A DNA stretch of 64,000 nucleotides. It comes from an uncultured Megasphaera sp. (GTDB lineage: Bacteria > Bacillota > Negativicutes > Veillonellales > Megasphaeraceae). Below are positions 1 to 9,200 of the stretch, piece by piece (position 1 is the first letter of the stretch; the number at the start of each line of letters is the position of its first letter). A program made the translations under genes and the position numbers. The stretch spans positions 1-64,000 of the forward strand of contig NZ_UQBH01000002.1 in the NCBI RefSeq assembly GCF_900539295.1. The letters run 5' to 3'. The notes beneath the pieces were generated by a model, which saw only the letters and a program-made list of their open reading frames with translations, was not told the DNA's origin and did not search any database.

Positions 1-1598
1 CACGTCCATTCGCGGTGGATGATTTAGTTGGCACCCCAATATTTGACAAAGAGCCTTCTTTCTTTGCCCCTAAGGTTATTTCAGCCATCCGCACGGAAAT
101 CGTATCTATCCTGCTCGGCTACAACAACTGGTGGCAAATTGCACAAAATGCAGATTATTTTACCCGCCTTACCAATCAGTCACCCTTTACGCATCTATGG
201 TTTTTAGCCATTGAGCTGCAGTACTATGTGGTATGGCCCCTATATTTTATTTTCTTCGTCGGTATTTCCCAAGTGTACGGAAAACGAATTGCCATCGTCG
301 TCACGGCATTTTTGGGACTGGCCGCATCCCTTCTCATGCCCTTCATGTATCAGCCCGGTATGGACGTCACCCGTCTTTACTATGGAACGGATACCCGCAT
401 CTATGCCTTGATTTTAGGGGCTGCCATGGGGCTGTATCATGATAATTTTACCTTTAGCCAGTTCCGACAAGATTGGTTAAAGCCGATTAAATGTGTCCTG
501 TTCTTGCTTCTCTTGGGAATCACTGTGGCTGCCTATCTTTTAATGAATGGGCAAGATCCTTTCACCTACCAGGGAGGCATGCTGCTCATGACCCTGCTGT
601 TTTGCCTGATGCTGTCCATCACCGTTGACAGGGAGTTACGAATTGGCCAGGTTCTTGATTTGCCGGTATTTCGCTGGATCGGCAAGAAGAGTTACGGTAT
701 CTTTCTTTGGCAGTATCCTGTCATTTTTTTATTCCAGTACATGAAGTGGAATATGAATACGAATTTTTTTGGCATGGAGCTGCCTTATGCCATGCCGATT
801 ATTGAAATAGCTGTCATCGTTCTGCTGGCGGTATGGTCGGATATTTTGGTGGGATGTATCTCTGCATTGCCGAAACTGCCCATCATACCTCGACGGTCGG
901 TCATTTATATCTTTTTCGTATTTCTGCTGTCCTTGCCGGGATTTACCATGATGGGATATGGCTGCAAGGGGATTTATGAATCGGCAGCGTATAAGGCGGC
1001 TGATTCCGGTGAACTGAAAGCCAGGTTAGAGAAAAACTCAAAGGCCTTGAACGAACAGCAGACAAGCCAATCTGTACCTGTCGTTTTGGAGAAAGCGATT
1101 GATTTAAACGGCATTGCCTGCATTGGTGATTCGGTCATGTTAGGCTCGGCGATGGAGCTGAAAAAGACACTTCCTGACTGCTATATCGATGCCAAGGTAT
1201 CGCGATATGTCGGCGCCGGCGTGGAGGTTGCTGAAGCCATGGAGGCAGAGAATCGGCTGGGGAATGTGGTTTTAATCGCCTTAGGAACCAATGGTCCCCT
1301 CGATGGTCAGTATGAAGCGCAAACGGAAGCGCTGTTGTCATACCTTGGCCCGAAACGCCAAATTTTTTGGGTCAATGTATATTGCCCCAGTACGGGGTGG
1401 CAGGAAAGCAACAATGCTTATTTAAAGAAAATCCAAGCTGAACATTCCAATGTTACGGTTATTGATTGGTATAATTTGATCCAGAAGCATCCCGATTGGT
1501 TGACCGATGACGGCATTCACCCCAATACGGAAGGGACAAAAGCATATGCAAAACTTATCCATAGTACGATAACGGAAACCTTGCAGACTTCCGTTTGA
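1..1598 (+). CDS. Acyltransferase 3 family protein with C-terminal SGNH domain (5' truncated by window edge)
   Basis: The reading frame is open to the left edge, so the N-terminus is missing; a GTG at 15 is unlikely to be the true start. The visible N-terminal two thirds is multi-spanning membrane protein with the acyltransferase-3 signature HLWFLAIELQYYVVWP. The last ~160 residues form a soluble SGNH-hydrolase-like domain: GDSVMLG (about residue 370 counted from position 15), ALGTNGP (about 421) and DGIHPN (about 498), giving the Ser, Gly/Asn and Asp-x-x-His catalytic blocks. This architecture matches OatA-type O-acetyltransferases, which carry acyl groups across the membrane onto peptidoglycan or other surface glycans. 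The glycan modified here is not known. A hairpin terminator follows directly. Confidence 0.85.
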   Translation, partial: RPFAVDDLVGTPIFDKEPSFFAPKVISAIRTEIVSILLGYNNWWQIAQNADYFTRLTNQSPFTHLWFLAIELQYYVVWPLYFIFFVGISQVYGKRIAIVVTAFLGLAASLLMPFMYQPGMDVTRLYYGTDTRIYALILGAAMGLYHDNFTFSQFRQDWLKPIKCVLFLLLLGITVAAYLLMNGQDPFTYQGGMLLMTLLFCLMLSITVDRELRIGQVLDLPVFRWIGKKSYGIFLWQYPVIFLFQYMKWNMNTNFFGMELPYAMPIIEIAVIVLLAVWSDILVGCISALPKLPIIPRRSVIYIFFVFLLSLPGFTMMGYGCKGIYESAAYKAADSGELKARLEKNSKALNEQQTSQSVPVVLEKAIDLNGIACIGDSVMLGSAMELKKTLPDCYIDAKVSRYVGAGVEVAEAMEAENRLGNVVLIALGTNGPLDGQYEAQTEALLSYLGPKRQIFWVNVYCPSTGWQESNNAYLKKIQAEHSNVTVIDWYNLIQKHPDWLTDDGIHPNTEGTKAYAKLIHSTITETLQTSV

Positions 1599-1616
1599 TA
1601 CCGTGGCGTGACGGAA

Positions 1617-1656
1617 AGAGGGCCTTGTGACGAACCTGTTCACAGGCCCTGTTTTT
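1617..1656 (+). terminator. Rho-independent terminator after the acyltransferase
   Basis: An imperfect stem (AGGGCC near 1618 pairing with GGCCCT near 1647) is followed by GTTTTTATT. It lies 20 bases after the stop codon. Confidence 0.75.
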
Positions 1657-1792
1657 ATTATCGCGTCGTTTTTCAGCGTAATTTTAATAGTCTTTTACCA
1701 AAAGCTCTTAGCATGAGACGGTCTGACAGGCTACGCAAGGCGTCCCTTTTTTGGTACAATAAAGGTGATAACTTATTACGAGGTGTATTGGA

Positions 1793-2566
1793 ATGGATAT
1801 AACCTATTACGATATTGGGCTTAACCTATTTACCCGTTCTTTTCCCAATCCGGAGAAGATTATTGCCGATGCCGAAGCCGATGGCATTTGCTGCATCCTG
1901 ACAGGCTCTGAAGATCGGGAAAACAAGCTGGTCGATGCCTTTGTCCGCAAACATGCTGTCTTTGGTACGGCCGGCATTCATCCTCATGTCGCCGACGCTG
2001 CGACAGAGAAGGATTTGGAAGAAATACGGCGCATCGTTACGACGAATCCGAAGGTCGTTGCCGTCGGTGAAACGGGTCTTGACTATGACCGCATGTATTC
2101 TAAAAAAGAAAATCAAATCTACTTCTTTAAAAAACTGATTGCCATGGCGGAAGAACTGGATAAACCCATGTTTCTTCATGAACGCGATGCCGGAGACGAC
2201 TTTTTAGCCTGTTTTAAAGGCCATGAAAAGGTCTGCCCGAAGTCGGTCGTCCACTGCTATACCGGCGATAAGAAAACACTGGAGCGCATGCTCGACATGG
2301 GGTTTTATATCGGCATCACCGGCTGGATCTGTGATGAACGGAGGGCAGCACCCCTTCGCGAGGCCGTGTCTGTCCTTCCCTTGAATCGGGTACTCCTAGA
2401 GACCGATGCTCCTTATTTGACGCCGCGCGGATTTAACTTGCCGCGGACTAACGTCCCCAATAATATTACCTATGTTGCCAGCACCCTGGCTGAGTATATG
2501 AATGTTTCCGTCGAAGATTTGAAAATCCGGGCAAAAGCCAATACAGAGAAACTGTTTCGCCTGTAA
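1793..2566 (+). CDS. tatD: TatD family metal-dependent deoxyribonuclease
   Basis: A 257-residue TIM-barrel hydrolase of the TatD/YcfH family, the usual length. The N-terminus YYDIGLNLF resembles E. coli TatD (FDIGVNL) rather than the HxH start of YcfH-type members. Visible metal ligands are E93 in GETGLDYD, H129 in FLHERDA, H154 in VVHCYTG and D205 in ETDAPYL. Family members are 3'-5' DNases linked to DNA repair and fragment clearance; the substrate here is inferred. The start follows AGGTG at 1781-1785. The gap to the next gene is only 39 bases with no terminator, so it is probably co-transcribed with the molybdenum hydroxylase genes. Confidence 0.9.
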   Translation: MDITYYDIGLNLFTRSFPNPEKIIADAEADGICCILTGSEDRENKLVDAFVRKHAVFGTAGIHPHVADAATEKDLEEIRRIVTTNPKVVAVGETGLDYDRMYSKKENQIYFFKKLIAMAEELDKPMFLHERDAGDDFLACFKGHEKVCPKSVVHCYTGDKKTLERMLDMGFYIGITGWICDERRAAPLREAVSVLPLNRVLLETDAPYLTPRGFNLPRTNVPNNITYVASTLAEYMNVSVEDLKIRAKANTEKLFRL

Positions 2567-2605
2567 GGGCTGCCCAGTTTTCTACCTTAGTAAGGAGGTC
2601 TTTTT

Positions 2606-3388
2606 ATGAATATTGTTCAATATACGAAGGCGGCATCCCTCGAGGAAGCGTGGGAATTAAATCAAGGCCGAGGGGCCGTCGTCCTTGGCGGCTGCTGTTG
2701 GCTCCGCTTGTCGCCTCAGCGGCGCATTGCTCAGGCCATCGATCTGTCAGGTCTTGGACTCGATGTGATCGAAGAGCTGGATGATTCCTTTAAAATCGGG
2801 GCCATGGTGACCCTCGGCGCTTTTGGCAGCCATGAGGGACTCCTGTCCTATACAAAAGGGGCTGTCAAAGAAGCGGTGTGCCATATCGTCGGGACCCAGT
2901 TCCGTAATTTAGCGACTATCGGCGGCAGCGTCAGCGGCCGGTTCGGGTTCTCCGATATTTGGACACTGCTGTTGGCTCTGGATGCGGAAGTTGACTTGTA
3001 TAAGGGCGGCCGCATCAGCTTGGCTGATTTTGGAAAGAAGGGACCCGGCAAGGATATCGTAACCCATGTCATCGTTCCGAAAAAGAGCGGCTCTACGGCC
3101 TATGCATCCCTTCGCCTTAATGCGACGGATTTTCCCATCATCGCGGCTGCTGTCCATGTGGCCGGAGAGGAAGTGCGTTGTGCTATCGGGGCTCGTCCTG
3201 CAAGAGCCGAGGTCATGAGCCTTTCCGCAGATACGGTGAAGTCCCTGGGCTATGAACAGGCCGGACAGCAATTAGCCGACATGGTGACCTATGAAACTAA
3301 CCTGCGCGGCTCTTCAGAATATCGCCACGCTATGGCTGCCGTCTTATGTCGGCGCCTGCTGGCCCAAACGATGGGAGATGATGTCTGA
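2606..3388 (+). CDS. Molybdenum hydroxylase FAD-binding subunit (xanthine/CO dehydrogenase medium subunit type)
   Basis: A 260-residue CoxM/XdhB-like flavin subunit, slightly shorter than the usual 280-290. It carries the second flavin loop ATIGGSVSGRFGFSDIW, where the family has ATIGGN. The first loop, normally AGGTDL-like, reads VVLGGCCWLRLS, an unusual variant. The subunit passes electrons between the 2Fe-2S centres and an acceptor. A strong ribosome site AAGGAGG (2592-2598) sets the start. Its stop overlaps the start of the 2Fe-2S subunit by one base, and the order FAD - FeS - Mo is that of bacterial xanthine-dehydrogenase-like operons. The substrate (purine or another heterocycle) cannot be read from this subunit. 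Confidence 0.85.
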   Translation: MNIVQYTKAASLEEAWELNQGRGAVVLGGCCWLRLSPQRRIAQAIDLSGLGLDVIEELDDSFKIGAMVTLGAFGSHEGLLSYTKGAVKEAVCHIVGTQFRNLATIGGSVSGRFGFSDIWTLLLALDAEVDLYKGGRISLADFGKKGPGKDIVTHVIVPKKSGSTAYASLRLNATDFPIIAAAVHVAGEEVRCAIGARPARAEVMSLSADTVKSLGYEQAGQQLADMVTYETNLRGSSEYRHAMAAVLCRRLLAQTMGDDV

Positions 3389-3855
3389 TGCTTATTACGT
3401 ATTGGCTCAATGGAAAAAAAGGCTCGGCTGATATCGAACCGGGGACGATGCTTTACGATTTTCTCCGCAGCCAGGGCTGTTATAGTGTAAAATGCGGCTG
3501 TGAAACGACGAACTGCGGCCTGTGTACGGTTTGGGTCGATGAAATTCCCGTCCTGTCCTGTGCCGTACTAGCTGTCCGTATCGACGGCTGTCAGGTTACA
3601 ACCCTTGAAGGACTCCAGGAAGAAGCCAAAGAATTTGCCTTCTATATGGGCCGTCAAGGTGCCGATCAGTGCGGTTTCTGTAATCCCGGTTTCGTCATGA
3701 ACGTTCTGGCCATGGTCCGTCGCTTCGATTCGCCGACGGAAAACGAAATCAAGGAATTTTTATCCGGCAATCTATGCCGCTGTACGGGCTATATGAGCCA
3801 CATGAGGGCCATTAAGGAATATTTCAAGGCCAAGGGGAAGGAGGTCCGGTCGTGA
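3388..3855 (+). CDS. Molybdenum hydroxylase 2Fe-2S subunit
   Basis: A 155-residue small subunit of the xanthine dehydrogenase family (CoxS/XdhC type). The N-terminal plant-type ferredoxin domain has the cysteine set CGCETTNCGLC followed by a distal Cys in VLSCAV. The C-terminal helical domain has CGFCNPGFV and NLCRCTGY, binding the second 2Fe-2S cluster. Together they relay electrons from the molybdenum cofactor to FAD. It overlaps the flavin subunit gene by one base and the molybdenum subunit gene by four, which indicates translational coupling and stoichiometric assembly of the three subunits. Confidence 0.93.
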   Translation: MLITYWLNGKKGSADIEPGTMLYDFLRSQGCYSVKCGCETTNCGLCTVWVDEIPVLSCAVLAVRIDGCQVTTLEGLQEEAKEFAFYMGRQGADQCGFCNPGFVMNVLAMVRRFDSPTENEIKEFLSGNLCRCTGYMSHMRAIKEYFKAKGKEVRS

Positions 3856-6152
3856 TGGAATTTAAAGCAATCAATAAGGTCGTGGCCAAAAAGGACTCTC
3901 AGGCGTTGATTACCGGCCAGCCTGTCTATACGGAAGATATCATGCCTAAGGACTGCCTCATCGTCAAAGTCCTTCGAAGCCCCCATGCCAGGGCCATCGT
4001 CAAAAATGTTAACAAGAGCGCTGCTGAAAAAATACCGGGGATCGTCTGTATCGCAACGGCTGACGACGTGCCTCATTCGCGATTTACCATTGCCGGTCAG
4101 ACTTACCCGGAACCGAGCCCTTACGACCGCCTTATTTTGGATAAACAGATCCGTTTTGTCGGTGACGCCGTGGCCCTCGTAGCAGGAACGAATCAAGCGG
4201 CTGTAGACAAGGCGCTGCGTGCGATTCGCGTCGAATATGAAGTCCAGGAACCGCTCCTCGATTTTACGAAGGCCTTGGACAACGATATCGTCGTCCATCC
4301 GGAAGATGATTGGAAGCCCTTAGTCGACGTAGGCGGTGACAACAAGCGCAACCTCGTCGCCAAGGCCTGCGACAGCCACGGTGATATTGAGGCCGTTCTG
4401 GCTTCGTCAGACGTCGTCATCGACCGAACCTATCATACTCGTCAGAACCAGCAGGCAGCTATGGAAACCTTCCGGGCTTATGCTTATAAAGATGCCTTCG
4501 GGCGGCTGACCATCGTCAGCTCGACCCAGGTTCCCTTCCATGTGCGCCGCGTCGTTTCTCATGCTCTGGAAATCCCGAAATCCAAGATACGGGTCATTAA
4601 ACCGCGTATTGGCGGCGGCTTTGGTTCGAAACAGACCGTCGTCATGGAAGTTTACCCGGCCTTCATCGCTTGGCTGACGGGTAAGCCTGCCTATATGGTT
4701 TACAGCCGGGAAGAATCGCTGACCGTATCGACGCCGCGCCATGAATCGCAGATTCGCGTCGTCCTCGGCGCGTCGAAAGACGGCCATATCCGCGGCATTC
4801 GCCTCGATTCTTTATGGAATGCCGGCGCTTATGGCGAACATACGCCGACGACGGTTACCTTGTCGGGACACAAGTCGATTCCTCTGTATAACGCTGCTGA
4901 GGCCTTTCAATTCAGCTATACCTGTGTCTATACCAATACTATTGCGGCCGGAGCCTACCGCGGCTATGGGGCTACACAGGGGCTCTTTGCCTTAGAAACG
5001 GCGGTCAACGAATTGGCTGAAGCCCTTCATATGAGTCCGGTGGAACTGCGGTTTAAGAATATGGTCCGCCAAAATCAGGTCCTGCCGGCCTATTTTAATG
5101 AAACAGCTCTCAGCTGCACCCTCGACAAGTGTCTGGAACGCGTCGTTTCCATGTCTGGCTGGGACGATGCCTCGCCGCGAAAAGTACTGCCTAACGGTCA
5201 TATTCAATCGGTGGGGCTGGCCATTGCCATGCAGGGTTCCAGCGTTTCTAACGTCGACGTGGCCTCAGTTACGATAAAAGTCAATGATGACGGTTTCTAT
5301 ACGCTCCATATCGGTGCTACCGACATGGGGACCGGCTGCGATACGATCTTAGCGCAGATTGCTGCCGAATGCCTCATGTGTTCTGTCGACGACATCGTCA
5401 CTGACGGCGTCGATACCGATACGTCCCCTTATGACAGCGGCTCTTATGCCTCGTCTACGACGTATCTGACGGGCAATGCCGTCGTCAAGACCTGTGAAAG
5501 CTTGATTCGGCGGATGAAAGAATTGGCTGCCATTAAATTGGGGCTGTCCGATACGGATTTGGACGACCTGGAATTTGACGGCAGGGCCATTACCAGTCTG
5601 GAGTCCGGTAAATCGATTACCGTTCGCGATCTCGGAAACGGAGCCATGTTCATGAATGGCATTGCCCTCGAGGCGACGGAATCGTGCTATTCGCCGACCA
5701 GTCCGCCGCCCTATATGGCTGGGGCTGCGACGATTGATGTCGATCCCGAAACGGGACATATCACCCTTTTGAAATACGACGCCGTCATCGACTGCGGTAC
5801 GGTCATCAACCCCAGTTTGGCCCGCGTTCAGGCTGAAGGGGGCATCGTCCAGGCTATCGGCATGGCCCTCACTGAAAACGTTCAGTATTCGCCGACCGGC
5901 CGTCTGCAGAACAACTCTTTTATGCAGTACCGCCTGCCGACGCGCCTCGATGTCGGACCGGTCAACGTTGAATTTGAACCGAGTTATGAACCGAACGGTC
6001 CCTTCGGTGCTAAATCTATCGGTGAACTGGTCATCGATTCGCCGTCGCCGGCCATTGCCCATGCTGTGTACAATGCGACAGGCGTATGGGTCCGCGACCT
6101 TCCCATTACGGCTGAAAAACTCTATCAGGCCATGAAGCATAAGAAGGTTTGA
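3852..6152 (+). CDS. Molybdenum hydroxylase large subunit (xanthine dehydrogenase family)
   Basis: A 766-residue molybdopterin-binding subunit of normal length. The aldehyde oxidase/xanthine dehydrogenase a/b hammerhead domain occupies roughly residues 15-125 (VAKKDSQALITGQPVYTEDI). The cofactor domain follows, with GGGFGSKQ, GAYRGYGATQGLFALE and GTGCDTILAQIAAE. The C-terminal motif PFGAKSIGE supplies the conserved catalytic glutamate. The enzyme hydroxylates a heterocycle or aldehyde carbon using water. Purine (xanthine or hypoxanthine) is the likeliest substrate class, but no purine-degradation neighbour confirms it. A long palindromic terminator separates it from the convergent activase gene. 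Confidence 0.88.
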   Translation: MMEFKAINKVVAKKDSQALITGQPVYTEDIMPKDCLIVKVLRSPHARAIVKNVNKSAAEKIPGIVCIATADDVPHSRFTIAGQTYPEPSPYDRLILDKQIRFVGDAVALVAGTNQAAVDKALRAIRVEYEVQEPLLDFTKALDNDIVVHPEDDWKPLVDVGGDNKRNLVAKACDSHGDIEAVLASSDVVIDRTYHTRQNQQAAMETFRAYAYKDAFGRLTIVSSTQVPFHVRRVVSHALEIPKSKIRVIKPRIGGGFGSKQTVVMEVYPAFIAWLTGKPAYMVYSREESLTVSTPRHESQIRVVLGASKDGHIRGIRLDSLWNAGAYGEHTPTTVTLSGHKSIPLYNAAEAFQFSYTCVYTNTIAAGAYRGYGATQGLFALETAVNELAEALHMSPVELRFKNMVRQNQVLPAYFNETALSCTLDKCLERVVSMSGWDDASPRKVLPNGHIQSVGLAIAMQGSSVSNVDVASVTIKVNDDGFYTLHIGATDMGTGCDTILAQIAAECLMCSVDDIVTDGVDTDTSPYDSGSYASSTTYLTGNAVVKTCESLIRRMKELAAIKLGLSDTDLDDLEFDGRAITSLESGKSITVRDLGNGAMFMNGIALEATESCYSPTSPPPYMAGAATIDVDPETGHITLLKYDAVIDCGTVINPSLARVQAEGGIVQAIGMALTENVQYSPTGRLQNNSFMQYRLPTRLDVGPVNVEFEPSYEPNGPFGAKSIGELVIDSPSPAIAHAVYNATGVWVRDLPITAEKLYQAMKHKKV

Positions 6153-6175
6153 GGGATATATTCTGAAAGACAACG

Positions 6176-6218
6176 AAACGCCCTTCCATGATGTTGTATA
6201 TCATGGAAGGGCGTTCTT
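6176..6218. terminator. Bidirectional terminator between convergent genes
   Basis: A perfect stem of about 16 bp (AACGCCCTTCCATGAT and its complement) surrounds a 7-base loop, followed by TTCTTTG on the plus strand. It sits between two converging genes and probably serves both. Confidence 0.85.
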
Positions 6219-6232
6219 TGTGATGGCTTTAT

Positions 6233-9200
6233 TTATTTTTCAAGGGAACTGTTGATGCGGACGCCGCTCATGAAGGGAAGAACCGGTTTGGTGTCTTCCT
6301 GGACTGTTTCCCGGATGCCTTCAAAAGTCGTGGTCAGCATTAATTTCAGACGGTTCGTCTGATTGACCGAGCTGGCACTGGGGTCGTAGTCGATGGCGAC
6401 GATATTCGTTTCAGGGAAGGCCGCTTTCAAGGTCTTGATCATGCCCTTGCCCGTGACGTGATTGGGCAGGCAGGCCCAGGGCTGGAGGCAGACGATGTTC
6501 TTGGCTCCGCGATGGATGAGGTCGATCATATCCCCTGTGAGGAACCAGCCTTCACCGGCTTCATGGCCGAGGGACAAGAATTTCTTGGCTTCGTCGGCAA
6601 TGTCGTAAATCGACGTAATGGGATCGAAGTGGCGGCTCTTAGCGACAGCCTGTTCGTAAGGCTTGCGGTACCATTCGAGGAGGCGGACGCCGGTTTTGCT
6701 GAATAAGGCGTCTTTCCAGCTGCCCGAGAGGTACTTGTGGCGGAACTGGTCGTCGAGCAGACCGTAGAGGAAGAAGTCGGCCAAACCGGAGACGATGATT
6801 TCACCGCCTTCTTCTTCAATCATGCGGACGATGTGGTTGTTGGCGATGGGGTGGAACTTGACGTAGATTTCACCGACCAGGCCGATGCGCGGTTTCTTTT
6901 CTTCGCTCATTTCGATGTGATCGAATTCGTCGATGAGGTCGCGAAGGTTGCGCTTAAAGGATTTAAAGTCAGCTTTTTTGAGCTGCTGAGTGCATTTTTT
7001 CTGCCACTTATGGAACAGGGCTTCGGCCGTACCTTTGACCTTTTCATAAGGCCGTGTGCGGTATAAGACCTGCTGCAGGGCGTCGCCGTAAATCATGCCC
7101 ATGATGAGGCGGTGCCAGAAGCCGAGTCCCGGCTGGAATCCGGGCTGCTTGTTCATGCCCTTCATGTTGAGGGACAGAATGGCAACTTGCGACATATTAG
7201 CGTCGTTCAAGGCCTTGCGGATCATGCCGATGTAATTCGTGGCCCGGCAGCAGCCGCCGGTCTGGGAAATCATGACCGTCGTATGGTCCAGATCGTACTT
7301 TCCTGACTTCAAGGCCGTGAGGATTTGGCCCAGACTCATGATAGCCGGGTAGCAGGCGTCGTTGTGGATATAGGCCAGGCCCGTGTCGATGGCTTCCTGG
7401 TTCTGATGGGGCAAGAGCTCGACGTGATAGCCTTCGTGTTCGAAGGCCGACATGAGCATGGGAAAATGGATCGGCGTCATGGACGGAGCCAGGATGACGT
7501 TCTTTTTGGCGTCTTCTTTGGTGAAAATCGTCTTTTCGTAAGAATAGGGTTCGAGGGTGTAATCCTCTTTCGGACGATGATTCATGACGAACAGCAGGGA
7601 GCGCAGTCGGATGCGGATGGCGCCGAGGTTCGACCCTTCGTCGATCTTGAGCAGGGTGTGAATCTTGTGGCCGTGGGCCAGGATATCCTGTACCTGATCG
7701 GCGACGATGGCGTCGAGGCCGCAGCCGAAGGAATTGAGCTCTACCAGTTCGAGGTTCGGATGCTGAGTGACGTACTGGGCTGCCCGGTAAAGGCGGGAGT
7801 GATACGACCACTGGTCGACGACGCGGAGATTGCCGTCAAAGGTCGACAAGGATGCGACGCCGTCTTCCGTAAGAACGGCCAGGCCCAGACTGTTGATCAA
7901 TTCCGGGATGCCGTGGTTGATTTCCGGGTCGACGTGATACGGGCGGCCGCAGAGGACGATAGCCCGCTGTCCTGTTTTCTTGAGGTCGTCTAAAATCTTT
8001 TGGGTCAGGTTGTAGACCTTCTGTTTGTAAGCCTCTTCTTCTTCCCAGGCTGCCATGGCGGCCTGCTTGATTTCGCGGTCCGGCAGATTCCAAGCCTTCA
8101 ATTCTTCAATGAGGCGCTTAGCAATCCGCTTCTTGTCGTGGAGGGGCAGGAAGGGGCAGAGATAGGGCGTATTGGTTTCAGCCAGTCGTTCACCCATATT
8201 GTTGCGGATGACTTCCGGATAGCTCATGACCATGGGGCAGTTGAAGGTATTGTCCTTGCTGCCTTCTTGCGGGCCGTTTTGGATGCACGGATAGAAGATG
8301 CGGTCGACCCCTTTTTGAAGGAGGTTTTCGATATGGCCGTGGACGAGTTTGGCCGGATAGCAGGCCGAATCGGACGGAATCGTATCCATGGCTTTTTCAA
8401 AGAGCCCTTTCGAAGAAGGATCGGACAGGACAACGGAATAACCGAGCTTGGTGAAGAAGGTAAACCAGAAAGGATAGTCTTCATACATATTGAGGACCCG
8501 CGGGATGCCAATCGTGCCGCGCGGCGCGTCGACAAGGGGTTTATAGCCGAAAAGAAGATTGTATTTTATCTTATACATATTCGGCAAAGGTTTCTTGCGG
8601 GCCGTCGTCGAGCCGGCAGCTCCGCGTTCGCAGCGGTTGCCCGTAATGAAGGACCGGCCGTCGTTAAAGGTGTTGACCGTCAGCAAGCAGTTGTTGGTGC
8701 AGAGGCCGCAGTGACGGATCGACGTGGTGATGCTCAGGTCCTGCAAGGACTTTTCGTCGACGATGGTCGATACGGCGTGGTCCTGATGATAGGCTGTACG
8801 GCAGATGATGCCCATGCCGAAGGCACCCATGAGGCCTGAAATCGAAGGGCGGATGACCTGCCGGCCCAAGAGCTTTTCAAAAGCCCGGAGGACGGCGTCG
8901 TTGTAAAATGTACCGCCTTGGACGACGATGTGCTGGCCAAGTTTTGCAGGGTCTTTGACTTTGATAACTTTATAAAGGGCATTTTTAATGACCGAGTAAG
9001 ACAGGCCGGCAGAGATATCGGCTAAGGTAGCACCTTCTTTCTGCGCCTGTTTGACTTTGGAATTCATGAATACTGTGCAGCGGGAACCGAGGTCGATGGG
9101 ACTCTTGGCCAGGAGTGCTGCCTTAGAAAATTCCTGAATGGACATTTTCAACGATTTGGCAAAGGTATCGAGGAAGGAGCCGCAGCCCGACGAGCAGGCT

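Noticed and set aside
1608..1802. 64-codon frame between the acyltransferase and tatD
   Set aside because: It spans the terminator hairpin and the tatD ribosome site; no coding features.
5349..6173. Minus-strand open frame of 274 codons opposite the molybdenum subunit gene
   Set aside because: It lies fully antisense to a well-supported gene, is Arg-rich as expected of an antisense shadow, and has no domain or ribosome site.
8000..8839. Plus-strand open frame of 279 codons opposite the activase gene
   Set aside because: Antisense shadow of the 1431-residue protein; several similar frames occur on that strand, all without start signals or recognisable domains.
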